DNA of 24,119 bases from Elusimicrobiota bacterium (lineage in GTDB: Bacteria > Elusimicrobiota > UBA5214 > JBBAAG01). The stretch lies in assembly GCA_041658405.1 (NCBI GenBank), contig JBBAAG010000048.1, forward strand, positions 1 to 24,119, written 5' to 3'. The translations under genes were made by a program, and so were the position numbers. Positions 8,757 through 17,426 of the stretch are shown here, piece by piece (the stretch's first letter is position 1; each line of letters begins with the position of its first letter). The notes beneath the pieces were generated by a model. It did not search any database and was not told where the DNA came from. It was given only the letters and a program-made list of their open reading frames with translations.

Positions 8757-9152
8757 ATGGCTGAAAATAAGGTTGTAAAAATTCTTATCGTCGACGATGA
8801 TCCTAACATGCGCGATACGTTGACTGATGTTTTGGAACTAGATGGTTTTGTGGTGAAGTCCGCGGCATCAGGGAAGGAAGGGCTTGAGAAGTTGAAGGCA
8901 GAAAATCCTACAATGTTGATACTTGACCTCCAGCTGCCGGATATTGCAGGGCTTGAGTTATGCCAGATTATACGTAAAGACCCTGAATTTGCTGCGATAC
9001 CGATACTGATGCTTACCGGAAGGTTTATCCAGGCGGATGATAAGGTTTCCGGCCTTGATCTCGGTGCGGATGAGTATCTCGTAAAACCTGTTAACCCGCC
9101 TGAACTTGTTTTGCGGATAAAGAATTTATTACGCCGGTGCGGGGTTGTGTAA
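8757..9152 (+). CDS. Single-domain response regulator (receiver only)
   Basis: 131 residues, all one receiver domain with the complete active site: Asp13/Asp14, phospho-acceptor Asp57, Thr87 and Lys110. It has no output domain, so it is of the CheY/Spo0F style and probably passes phosphate on or binds a partner. GGGGAAAGG lies just before the ATG; another ATG at 8752 is in a different frame and soon stops. It is the third gene of the signalling cluster and a plausible substrate of the upstream kinase. The adjacent regulator cannot accept phosphate in the usual way, so this protein may be the phosphorylated partner of the pair; that is inference. Confidence 0.92.
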   Translation: MAENKVVKILIVDDDPNMRDTLTDVLELDGFVVKSAASGKEGLEKLKAENPTMLILDLQLPDIAGLELCQIIRKDPEFAAIPILMLTGRFIQADDKVSGLDLGADEYLVKPVNPPELVLRIKNLLRRCGVV

Positions 9153-9176
9153 GGTAATAAACCTGTCTTTCCTGAT

Positions 9177-9222
9177 TGTTCATAAATTGTTAACATTTCC
9201 GTAACAAATCTGTAACATAAGA
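9177..9222 (+). promoter_or_regulatory. Four 11-bp-period direct repeats (PhoB/PhoP-box-like operator)
   Basis: Related octamers begin at 9177, 9188, 9199 and 9210, exactly 11 bases apart: TGTTCATA, TGTTAACA, CCGTAACA and CTGTAACA, each followed by a 3-base AT-rich spacer. This matches the layout of OmpR-family boxes, such as E. coli PhoB (CTGTCATA plus AT-rich triplet, 11-bp period) and Bacillus PhoP (TTAACA-like, 11-bp period). It lies just before the large surface-protein gene. A -10-like TACTAT at 9224-9229 follows directly. Confidence 0.6.
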
Positions 9223-9241
9223 ATACTATTAATATTGTTAT

Positions 9242-12200
9242 ATGAAAAAGTCATTTGCAGTTTTAATGGCAGCAGGGATTGTGCTGTTTTCGTTTTCCGG
9301 ATTGTACGCAGCGCAATGGCGGACAACTGCAGGTTTATTGCAAGGTGGAAGGTATCACCATACGGCAACGCTATTGCCTAACGGTAAAGTACTTGTCACC
9401 GGCGGGTTTAACGGTACAACAGTTATTGCATCAGCGGAACTTTATGATGTTTATCTTCAAACATGGACTTACGCAGGGACTATGGTTGCTGCGCGGCAAT
9501 ATCATACGGCTACTTTGTTGCCAAATGGGAAAGTGTTGATTGTTGGAGGGGAAGATGCTTCTAGCAATTATTTGTCTTCATGCGAACTCTACGATCCGAA
9601 GACTAATGAGTGGACATCTACTAACGGGTTGGTGAAAGGACGGTCGTATCATTGCGCTGTACTTCTTAAAACCGGGAAGTTAATGGTTATTGCCGGGAAA
9701 ACTTCTAGCGGCGCAACAAATACGTGTGAGGTTTATGATTATTCCAGTAATAATTGGCAGCCCGGGAGGAATATTGCTAATTCCAGGTACTCGCATTCCG
9801 CGGTTTCGCTTTCTGACGGGAATGTGTTGATTACCGGAGGATATGCTACCGGATATAATAATACTTCTGAGTTGTATGTGGCTTCATCCGATCTATGGCG
9901 TGTTGTTGGCAATATCAGCAGTGGACGGAATTATCATAATATGACATTACTGCCCGGGAATGATGTGTTGCTTACCGGCGGGACTGGTGCTTCCGGTATA
10001 CTGTCATCAACGGAACGGTTTAGTGTTACAGGTGAAGTATGGGCTTCTGAAAATGCTATGAAACTTGCGCTGTGTTATCATACCACGGTATTGCTGCCAA
10101 ACGATAAGGTTTTGACAATCGGAGGGTTTAGTTCAGTTGCGTCAAGTGCTTGCCAGGTATATAATTCGGTTACACATGAGTGGGTAGAACAGGAGTCTAT
10201 GTTAACCGCGCGGTATTATCATACAAGCACACTGCTTCCTACCGGTCAGGTGTTGGTTGTTGGAGGGAAGTCGTCTACTTCCAGTGCAATTTCAAATTGT
10301 GAAGTATTTGATCCTCGTATTGCTGTATGTATTCCTGGCCCGGAGTTGCAGATAGCGCGTACACATGTTTCTGCTTGTTTATTGCCTTCAGGAAAAATGT
10401 TATTGGCGGGAGGTGTTAATACATCGACGATATATAATACCTGTGAAACGTATGATAGTGATAATAATACGGTGAGTCAGACTGCATATCCTATGATAAA
10501 CGCGCGGGATGAGTTTGTTACAACATTACTTTTGGATGGGCGCGTACTTGCAACCGGCGGGTATACGGGTACTGGTAGAAGGAAGGAATGCGAGTTGTTC
10601 GATATTACAGAAGGGAAGTGGATTAGTACAGGTGATTTGTTGGACGAGAGAAGTTTGTATACACAGACATTGTTGCCAAACGGTGAGGTAATGGTTTCAG
10701 GAGGTATAAATAACAGCAGTGCTGCAACTAAGAAATCGGAAGTATATTCTACTGTTTGGGAATCCTGGACTGCAACGGGTGATATGACATATCTGCGGTA
10801 TGGGCATACCGCTAATTTACTTGTGGATGGTAAAGTTATTGTCTGCGGAGGTTACAGCGGGACAGAAGTGTTGCCGTACTGTGAGTCTTATGATTATCAG
10901 CAAAAAAGTTGGACTTCAAAAGCACAGATGGCGGAAGCCAGGTATAATCACAAAAGTGTAGTATTGAGAGATGGAAGGTTGTTGGTTGTAGGCGGATCAA
11001 ATTATAGTTCGTTAAAATCGTGTGAACTTTATAGCCCTATAGCGGATACATGGTCAACTGCTGCGAGTTTACCGGTAACTTTAGTCAATCATACACTTGT
11101 TTCACTTGATGACAAAATATTGTGTATCGGCGGGTATAACGGTAGTACTGCGGAGGATAAAATATTTGCGTATTCTGTTGGTATAGATTCTTGGGTGGAG
11201 ATAGGTACACGGTTAGTGACTGCGCGGTACGGGCATACCGCCATGGTTATGCCGGATAAGTCAATACTGATTGCAGGTGGTGTGAATTCAGCCGGTACGG
11301 CTTTAAGTTCAACCGAATTGTTATATATCAGCACCGTTACTTCAACTGCGAGAAAAGATGTGGTCACCTCGTTTTCTTCGGTATATCAGTCTACAGGAAC
11401 TTCTTATACCATCAACGGTACGGGATTTAATCCTGCATATGAATGCAGTTCCGGAGGGTACGGGCATATGCAGTCCGCTGCAAATATTCCTGTACTAAAC
11501 TTCGTGGGTATGGATAGCGGAATATGTACGAACCATATTCCTGCAAGCTGGTCGAATACCGGGATTACTTACACATTGCCTTCGAGTTTAACTTATGGAT
11601 ATTATTTTGTGGATATTGTCGTTGGCGGGATTTCAGGGAAAAGGGGAATAATTAAAGTTCCGGCAATATCATCGGCACCATCCGGGTTAGTGACAAGTGA
11701 TGCAGGGGAGGGTGTGAGTACAAAAGTTAATGTTTCCTGGCAATCTCCCGTAATTAATGGCGATGCTTATCAGCTGGAACGCAGCAGTAATAATACGGAA
11801 TTTTTCTTTATTGCAAAACTGGAAAAATCTGTTACGTTCTATTGTGACAATTCTTTAACACCGAATACTACGTTCTGGTACCGGTTGTCAGTATTGAATT
11901 GTTCGGGTGTGTCTGCGCCGTCAAGTGCAGTTACGGGTATTACCCGGGCTGTTGTTCCTGCTGGAGCCGGTATTACAGGGATTACAGATAATTCGTTAAC
12001 CATTGTATGGGGGCATAACGGGAATTCTTCACTAACCGATTATACGGTTGAGTTATCAAGCACCGGGTATTTTGTAAATACGATTAAAACGTCAGGATGG
12101 ATTAGAAATACAAGTTATAATTTTACAGGGTTGGCGCCTAATACCAGTTATTATGCTTATATTAAAGCGCGGAGTTTTGCGGGGTATGAAACTTCGTGGG

Positions 12201-14398
12201 GTGTATTAAGTACAACGATGACTTTAGCAAGTGTGCCTTCAGTGCCTGTTATTGTATCCGTGAGTAGTACAGCAGTCAGGGTTAGTTTGGGTACTGATCT
12301 TAATCCCGGGTATACCCAGTACGCTGTTGTTGTAAGTAGTGATAGTAATACTTCTTACTATATCACCTCCGCGGGGGGTATCGGGTCTGTGCCGTACTGG
12401 CAGGCATTAGCCGATTGGAATACCGGCGAGGGGTTTACGGTTACCGGATTAAAACCTAATACACAGTATTACGCAAGAGTTAAAGCCAGGAATAACTGGG
12501 CTGTGCCTGTAGAAACAAGTCCCGGGGTTGCAAGTTCAAAGTATACACACGCAACGGTAGTAGGAGGTGTGGTGTCCACAGTTAGTCCGGATACTTTGAA
12601 GCTTGTTATAAATGATGTGTATAATTCAACTTTCACTAAGTACGCAATCGCAATATCTTCTACCGGCTGGACATATTATCAGTATATAAGTTCCTCAGGT
12701 GTTTTTGCTTCAACGGCAGTATGGAATACAAGGACGGGTTGGGGTGAGGCTGTTGGGTTTGATATTAAAGGACTCAGCCCGAATGTGTATTATATTGTGC
12801 GGTTAAAATCAATTAACGATGACCCGTCTTCTCCTGTGGAAACGGAATTCGGGGGTTTCATTGGTAAATATACCACTGCATTACCTCCGTCAAAGCCCGG
12901 GGTGGGATATGGGAGAGATAGTATTACCCTGAAATACTATTATGAAATACTTTTCTCTACTTCCGACGGTAATCCCGGGAGTACAGAATATGCAGTTTTT
13001 GTGGCGACCGGAGTGAACTTGTTTTATCTGCAGGGAGACGGGACAGCAGGCGGTGCGCCTGTATGGAAGACACGCGAGGTGTGGGGGAGTAATAGTCAAA
13101 ACTATCATAAAGGTATGAGTGTAGGCGATGAAATGGTTTATTATCTGAAAGCGCGGAATGGTGATTTGGTGGAGACTAATAATTCACCGATGACTGTTGG
13201 AAGGTTTGTAATTGAAAATTCTGAAAGAAAACGTGATGTAGATAAAGATGGGGTTTTGGAAATCGCGTACTTCGGGGAGTTTGGGTTTAATAGATTTGAA
13301 GATCCCGGCGGGAATATAGTATCTGTTTCTTCCTCCTCAAATTATGACGGTGATGGAAGATTTGAGCATTTAATAAATTATAATAACGCGCAGGCGTGGG
13401 TATATTGGAATCCGGATACTGATATTTATACACAAGCGGGGATTATCGATGTTAATAAAGATGGATACCCGGATATTCTTATCGACGTGAATGCGGATGC
13501 TGTGTATGACAAAATAGTTATTTCCAATAATAGTAGTTCAATTGCGGAGAGTGTTTTAATCACGTATGTGGCAGATCTTGATGGAGATGGCATGCCAAAT
13601 ATATGGGAGGCGGAGAAAGGGTTTAACGCGCTGGATTCTTCTGATGCAGGGGTGGATAGTGATAGTGACGGGTTAATTAATTTGGAAGAATACAAAAATA
13701 GTGTTGATCCATGGAAAGTGGATACCGACGGCGGAGGGGTGAGTGACGGGAGAGAGGTCTTGGTTGATAAAACGAGTCCCGCTAACAAGGATGATGATAG
13801 GATTAATGAACAGCTTCTGATTCCGGGTGATGTAACTGCGGGGATCACTAAAACATTTGTATTTCCAAAAGAATTGGATCCGGGGAAAGAGTATGTCGCT
13901 AAAATTAAGTTGGATACCGAATATTCAAGTGTTCTGGTAAAAAGTGTAGTCAGGAATTCTAAGTTTTATGAGTGGGATGGTAAAAATATGGATGGTGTGT
14001 TATTACCGTCAGGAAGGTATGAGCTTGTTCTTGAGAATGACGGTGTGATGGTTTCACGGAGTTATGTTTTACTGGTGACCTATAGTGTTACTTCTAACCT
14101 GCAACAACTTAGGGTTGGCCCGAATCCGTGGAGTATCAGTTCCGGGATACCGGTGAAGCTGTTTTTCTTGCCTGTTAATACAAAAATTGAAGTAAGTATT
14201 TATTCAGTAAGCGGTGAGCTTGTGTGCCGGGTAAAACCGGAAAATATTTTTTCATTGCTTGGTTACGCTGTATGGGATGGGAAAAATGAGTATAGCCAGG
14301 TTGTGTGTCCCGGTATGTATATCATTGAAGTGTTAGAGACATCAGCAGATGGTAAACAACAGGGGGCTGTGTTGAAACGGTTAGGAGTTGTTGAGTAA
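9242..14398 (+). CDS. Giant secreted kelch / FN3 / FlgD-Ig surface protein
   Basis: 1718 residues. Residues 1-24 are a signal peptide (cleavage near LYAA). Residues 26-705 hold 14 kelch-type repeats of about 48 residues, each with an aromatic-His motif (YHTATLLPNGKVL), a GG pair and a closing W; this fits two seven-bladed propellers. Next come an Ig/IPT-like domain (706-811) and five FN3-like domains (from about 812, 904, 997, 1105 and 1214). An acidic region with DxDxDG calcium-type repeats follows (1332, 1403, 1445 and on to about 1525, thrombospondin-3-like). Two FlgD-like Ig domains with WDGKN motifs close the protein (about 1531-1615 and 1620-1718, the latter opening GPNPW). Such C-termini resemble surface-export or sorting domains in candidate phyla. 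No enzyme site is seen; binding or adhesion is likely. No ribosome binding site precedes the ATG. Confidence 0.92.
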   Translation: MKKSFAVLMAAGIVLFSFSGLYAAQWRTTAGLLQGGRYHHTATLLPNGKVLVTGGFNGTTVIASAELYDVYLQTWTYAGTMVAARQYHTATLLPNGKVLIVGGEDASSNYLSSCELYDPKTNEWTSTNGLVKGRSYHCAVLLKTGKLMVIAGKTSSGATNTCEVYDYSSNNWQPGRNIANSRYSHSAVSLSDGNVLITGGYATGYNNTSELYVASSDLWRVVGNISSGRNYHNMTLLPGNDVLLTGGTGASGILSSTERFSVTGEVWASENAMKLALCYHTTVLLPNDKVLTIGGFSSVASSACQVYNSVTHEWVEQESMLTARYYHTSTLLPTGQVLVVGGKSSTSSAISNCEVFDPRIAVCIPGPELQIARTHVSACLLPSGKMLLAGGVNTSTIYNTCETYDSDNNTVSQTAYPMINARDEFVTTLLLDGRVLATGGYTGTGRRKECELFDITEGKWISTGDLLDERSLYTQTLLPNGEVMVSGGINNSSAATKKSEVYSTVWESWTATGDMTYLRYGHTANLLVDGKVIVCGGYSGTEVLPYCESYDYQQKSWTSKAQMAEARYNHKSVVLRDGRLLVVGGSNYSSLKSCELYSPIADTWSTAASLPVTLVNHTLVSLDDKILCIGGYNGSTAEDKIFAYSVGIDSWVEIGTRLVTARYGHTAMVMPDKSILIAGGVNSAGTALSSTELLYISTVTSTARKDVVTSFSSVYQSTGTSYTINGTGFNPAYECSSGGYGHMQSAANIPVLNFVGMDSGICTNHIPASWSNTGITYTLPSSLTYGYYFVDIVVGGISGKRGIIKVPAISSAPSGLVTSDAGEGVSTKVNVSWQSPVINGDAYQLERSSNNTEFFFIAKLEKSVTFYCDNSLTPNTTFWYRLSVLNCSGVSAPSSAVTGITRAVVPAGAGITGITDNSLTIVWGHNGNSSLTDYTVELSSTGYFVNTIKTSGWIRNTSYNFTGLAPNTSYYAYIKARSFAGYETSWGVLSTTMTLASVPSVPVIVSVSSTAVRVSLGTDLNPGYTQYAVVVSSDSNTSYYITSAGGIGSVPYWQALADWNTGEGFTVTGLKPNTQYYARVKARNNWAVPVETSPGVASSKYTHATVVGGVVSTVSPDTLKLVINDVYNSTFTKYAIAISSTGWTYYQYISSSGVFASTAVWNTRTGWGEAVGFDIKGLSPNVYYIVRLKSINDDPSSPVETEFGGFIGKYTTALPPSKPGVGYGRDSITLKYYYEILFSTSDGNPGSTEYAVFVATGVNLFYLQGDGTAGGAPVWKTREVWGSNSQNYHKGMSVGDEMVYYLKARNGDLVETNNSPMTVGRFVIENSERKRDVDKDGVLEIAYFGEFGFNRFEDPGGNIVSVSSSSNYDGDGRFEHLINYNNAQAWVYWNPDTDIYTQAGIIDVNKDGYPDILIDVNADAVYDKIVISNNSSSIAESVLITYVADLDGDGMPNIWEAEKGFNALDSSDAGVDSDSDGLINLEEYKNSVDPWKVDTDGGGVSDGREVLVDKTSPANKDDDRINEQLLIPGDVTAGITKTFVFPKELDPGKEYVAKIKLDTEYSSVLVKSVVRNSKFYEWDGKNMDGVLLPSGRYELVLENDGVMVSRSYVLLVTYSVTSNLQQLRVGPNPWSISSGIPVKLFFLPVNTKIEVSIYSVSGELVCRVKPENIFSLLGYAVWDGKNEYSQVVCPGMYIIEVLETSADGKQQGAVLKRLGVVE
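9317..11356 (+). repeat. Coding region for 14 kelch-type repeats
   Basis: Fourteen protein repeats of about 48 residues are encoded in tandem (residues 26-705). They share a Tyr/His-rich strand, LLP-x-G-K-V-L, a Gly-Gly pair, an E-x-Y/F-D strand and a Trp at the repeat border. Repeats 1, 2 and 7 are closest to consensus; repeats 8 and 9 have lost the border Trp. The DNA itself has diverged, so this is an old duplication rather than a recent expansion. Confidence 0.85.
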
Positions 14399-14405
14399 GG
14401 AAAGG
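14397..14405 (+). promoter_or_regulatory. Ribosome binding site that decides the PorV-like start
   Basis: AAGGAAAGG lies directly before the ATG at 14409, overlapping the end of the upstream gene. It favours this ATG over the in-frame TTG at 14388, which would add seven residues in front of the signal peptide. Confidence 0.65.
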
Positions 14406-14408
14406 TTT

Positions 14409-15377
14409 ATGAAGAAATCGCAGGTAATAGGTATTTTATTTTTATTATTGTCAGCCAGTGCTTCACAGGTTATCGGGATACCTGCGGCTAATACAGGGAC
14501 AACAGCAGGGAGTGTATTAAAACTTGAGGTTGATACCCGGGGAATGGGGATGGGAAAAGTTTTTGGGATTGTATCCCAGAGTATGGCGTCGTCATATTCG
14601 CATCCTGCCGGTCTTGCATGGTTTGATAATTCTGTTGAGTATAAAAAGCCGTATAGGGTACTATCAGAATTTTCGTATACCGACTGGCTTGCCGGGATGA
14701 AGTATAGTTATGTTGCTGCGGCGGTTGGGTTAGGGGAACTTGGGCGTATAGCGTTTCATAATGTGTGCCTTATATCCGGCGAGATTGAACGTGCTGACGC
14801 ACAGGGGAATACTATAGGTAAGTTTGATGCCAGCAGCGTTGTTGCGGCAGTTACCTGGTCAAAGTATTTGTTGAAGAATGTTGCGGTTGGGATAAATGTA
14901 AAGTATTTACATGAAATGGTGGATACAAGTTTTGCACCGGGGATGGGTGTTGATATCGAAGGGTTGTTACAGACAAGTGATAATTGCCATTTTTGGAGCG
15001 CAGCATTGCGGAATCTCGGGATAATGGGATATACAGTATCCGGTGTAAAATTTACTCCTGCGGAATTGAGGGTGGGGTATACGTATATTAAGAAGGATGT
15101 CGGGTACGGTAAGTTGGTTACTGTAAGCGAAGCTGTGCTTGCTTCAGATAATATGCCGTTGTTTGGGCTTGGGTTTGAGTACGTTTTCCGTAACACAATG
15201 TCTCTACGGGTGGGGTATCAGTATAAACTTGGGGGTAATGATGTGCAGTCTTCCATAACCGGGTTAACACTTGGAACAGGTGCAGTGTTTGCGGGGAGAG
15301 TGTTGTTTAACTACGCGTATGTGCCGTACGGTTGGTTAGGGGAAGTTCATAGGATAAGTTTGGGGTTAAGGTTTTGA
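14409..15377 (+). CDS. PorV/PorQ-family outer-membrane protein
   Basis: 322 residues from the ATG at 14409, chosen for its strong ribosome binding site and clean signal peptide (MKKSQ plus hydrophobic core, cleavage about residue 19-24). The mature N-terminus has the family hallmark: GTTAG (30-34), RGMGMG (44-49) and, at 65-69, HPAGL where the family usually has NPAGL. Beta-barrel strands with Gly/aromatic alternation follow. PorV and PorQ belong to the FadL-like barrel superfamily; in Bacteroidota they serve the type IX secretion system, PorV shuttling cargo from translocon to attachment complex. Here the protein follows a large FlgD-Ig-tailed secreted protein by 10 bases, suggesting that it handles or anchors it. 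No type IX translocon gene is in the window. Confidence 0.85.
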   Translation: MKKSQVIGILFLLLSASASQVIGIPAANTGTTAGSVLKLEVDTRGMGMGKVFGIVSQSMASSYSHPAGLAWFDNSVEYKKPYRVLSEFSYTDWLAGMKYSYVAAAVGLGELGRIAFHNVCLISGEIERADAQGNTIGKFDASSVVAAVTWSKYLLKNVAVGINVKYLHEMVDTSFAPGMGVDIEGLLQTSDNCHFWSAALRNLGIMGYTVSGVKFTPAELRVGYTYIKKDVGYGKLVTVSEAVLASDNMPLFGLGFEYVFRNTMSLRVGYQYKLGGNDVQSSITGLTLGTGAVFAGRVLFNYAYVPYGWLGEVHRISLGLRF

Positions 15378-17398
15378 GGATTAATAATAAAATAAAACTT
15401 AAGTATTGCGGGTTCCGCGTGTTTATCACCATGGAATTGATAGTTTTATTGTTATCGGCAGGGAAAGTGCGTGCGTTTGATTATAGTTTTGATACCGCAC
15501 GGTCAGCTGCGATGAATGGTTCATATTGCGCGGTGAGTAATAACGCCGGAGCGGTATTTTATAATCCTGCGGGTTTAGCGGATCTTTACTTATTTAATAT
15601 TCAGGGGTTGACGAATGTTATTGGGCTGACGGATAAATGGGTGACTGATAAGATTCAAACCGGTATCAATGTTCAGGTGCCGTTAAGGTTGAATAGTACG
15701 TTTGGTATCGCATATGTCCGTAATTCTGCGGGAGTAGTAGCTGATTATGAGCAGTTGGTGATAAATAATTATTCTTTGTCAATATCCCCGAACTTGTTTG
15801 CCGGAATCAATGTTAAGTACGGACAGTATAATCCCGTAGCGGGGTATAACGCGCGGGTTACCGGTTTTGATATTGGTGTGATTACTAAGTCAATGATGCC
15901 GGCTATTAAGTCTAAACTTAATTTAGGTTTATCAATACAAAATATTTTGGGTAAGATGGAATGGAATACCGGGAGTAAAGAATCTGTGCCGGTTAATACT
16001 AAGGCGGGATGCGCGTTGTTCGTTGGCAAGGATTTAATGTTGGGGTACGAAATGGATTTAGTGGACCACGTTGTATTCCATCAGTTCGGCGCGGAGTATA
16101 GTATCGGGACTTTATTTAGTTGGAGGTTGGGGTATAAATTTGATCCTGAAGAAAGGAATGACGCGTTCTCTACCGGCGTGGGGGTTAGGATTGGGAATGT
16201 CGGGATTGATCTCGGATGGAAATACCGTCTTACGGTTGAGGCAGGGCACGCAAATAGTTATTTTCTTAATCTAAACTTTATCCCGGGACAGTTGGGGATT
16301 TATCAAATTGGTAATCCATTTTTCTCAACTAAGCAAATATCTCCGAATAATGACGGGGTTAATGATAAATTTTCAATTTTTACTGACGGCGCGAAAGTCA
16401 GTGCATGGAAGCTTGTTGTGAAATCAAAAAAAGGTGAGATTGTCAGGGTGTTGGAAGGTGAGGAAAAACTGGTAACTGAAATTCAGTGGGATGGGAAGAA
16501 TGAAGATAATGTCTATGTCGCGGAAGGTGATTACCAGTACAACTTTAATATTATAGGGTTACAGGATGATGTTTATAATGATAAAGGTACGGTGTTCGTG
16601 GATTATACAAAACCGTTTATCCAGGTGTCAGTTTTCCCGGCTATACTAGAACTTAATGCCAGGAGTAAAAACAAGCTCGCAATTAGTATTGATATCGCGG
16701 ATAATGTGAAAGTAGATACATGGGAAGTATCAATTTTGGACTCCGGGAGGTCGGTTGTCAAGTGGTATGACGGTAAAGAGGATGCAAAAAAGGTTATTGA
16801 GTGGGATGGCAAGGATCAGCATTATAATAGGTTTGTTGACAACGGGAAGTATAGGGTGCAGGTTAAGGCTATTGATTCCGCGGGAAATGGTATCGTCAGG
16901 GAAACACAATTCGAGGTAAAAGGCGAAGGTGTTGTTGTTTCACAGGTTGCTGTGGTGCGCGAAGAAAAAAAGGAACCCGTAAAAGAAGTTACAGAACAAA
17001 GAAGTGTAAGGGAAAACGTTAAGCCTGCCGTTAGTGTTCCTCCAGCGGTGTTTAAGAGCGATACAAATGAAGGGTTGAAACATAAAGTTCTGTTCCCCGC
17101 GGGGAGTATCGAAATTGTTCCTAGTTCGAACCGCGTGATGGAACGCGTAGTGCGGACACTCACAACGTATCCCCGTCAAAAAGTTGTGGTGATCGGGTAC
17201 TGCGACCCTAATGAATCTAATGTAGACGATCTTGCGCGTCAACGCGCGGATGTTGTCCAGCAGATGTTGGCCCAGCGCGGGATTAAGGCTGAAAGAATTA
17301 AGGTGGAATCGCGCGGTGCGAAGAATGTTGACGGGGATAGCCGTACCGCGGACGGGCAGGCAAGAAATAGGCGTGTTGAGATAGTTTTTGTTGAATAA
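15374..17398 (+). CDS. Barrel + gliding-CTD/FlgD-Ig + OmpA fusion protein
   Basis: 674 residues in four parts. (1) A signal peptide about 1-34 (cleavage near VRA). (2) A PorV/UPF0164-like barrel with NPAGL (64-68), to about 304. (3) A segment opening with SPNNDGVNDKF (323-333), the hallmark of gliding-motility-type C-terminal domains, then two FlgD-like Ig domains (WDGKN 372-376, WDGK 477-480). (4) A Pro/Glu/Lys/Val-rich linker (about 518-570) and an OmpA peptidoglycan-binding domain (571-674) with the Asp611/Arg624 pair and NRRVEI. It could link an outer-membrane barrel to the cell wall. The start is uncertain: the TTG at 15374 overlaps the upstream stop, with AAGG close by; GTG 15419 and ATG 15431 are alternatives, but the TTG gives the best signal peptide n-region. 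Confidence 0.85.
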   Translation: MRINNKIKLKYCGFRVFITMELIVLLLSAGKVRAFDYSFDTARSAAMNGSYCAVSNNAGAVFYNPAGLADLYLFNIQGLTNVIGLTDKWVTDKIQTGINVQVPLRLNSTFGIAYVRNSAGVVADYEQLVINNYSLSISPNLFAGINVKYGQYNPVAGYNARVTGFDIGVITKSMMPAIKSKLNLGLSIQNILGKMEWNTGSKESVPVNTKAGCALFVGKDLMLGYEMDLVDHVVFHQFGAEYSIGTLFSWRLGYKFDPEERNDAFSTGVGVRIGNVGIDLGWKYRLTVEAGHANSYFLNLNFIPGQLGIYQIGNPFFSTKQISPNNDGVNDKFSIFTDGAKVSAWKLVVKSKKGEIVRVLEGEEKLVTEIQWDGKNEDNVYVAEGDYQYNFNIIGLQDDVYNDKGTVFVDYTKPFIQVSVFPAILELNARSKNKLAISIDIADNVKVDTWEVSILDSGRSVVKWYDGKEDAKKVIEWDGKDQHYNRFVDNGKYRVQVKAIDSAGNGIVRETQFEVKGEGVVVSQVAVVREEKKEPVKEVTEQRSVRENVKPAVSVPPAVFKSDTNEGLKHKVLFPAGSIEIVPSSNRVMERVVRTLTTYPRQKVVVIGYCDPNESNVDDLARQRADVVQQMLAQRGIKAERIKVESRGAKNVDGDSRTADGQARNRRVEIVFVE

Positions 17399-17426
17399 TA
17401 AATTTTTTTGTGGAGGAGATTAATTA

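Noticed and set aside
9152..9170. Small hairpin AGGT-AATAA-ACCT after the single-domain receiver as a terminator
   Set aside because: Only four base pairs and a mixed C/T tail; too weak to support.
13426..13848. Long antisense open frames inside the kelch and kinase genes, such as this 140-residue one
   Set aside because: They lie opposite genes with clear domain motifs, show Ser/Thr/Pro-rich unstructured composition and match no family I recognise; they are shadows of codon bias.
14388..14408. In-frame TTG start for the PorV-like gene
   Set aside because: The strong AAGGAAAGG lies after it and directly before the ATG at 14409, which begins a standard MKK signal peptide.
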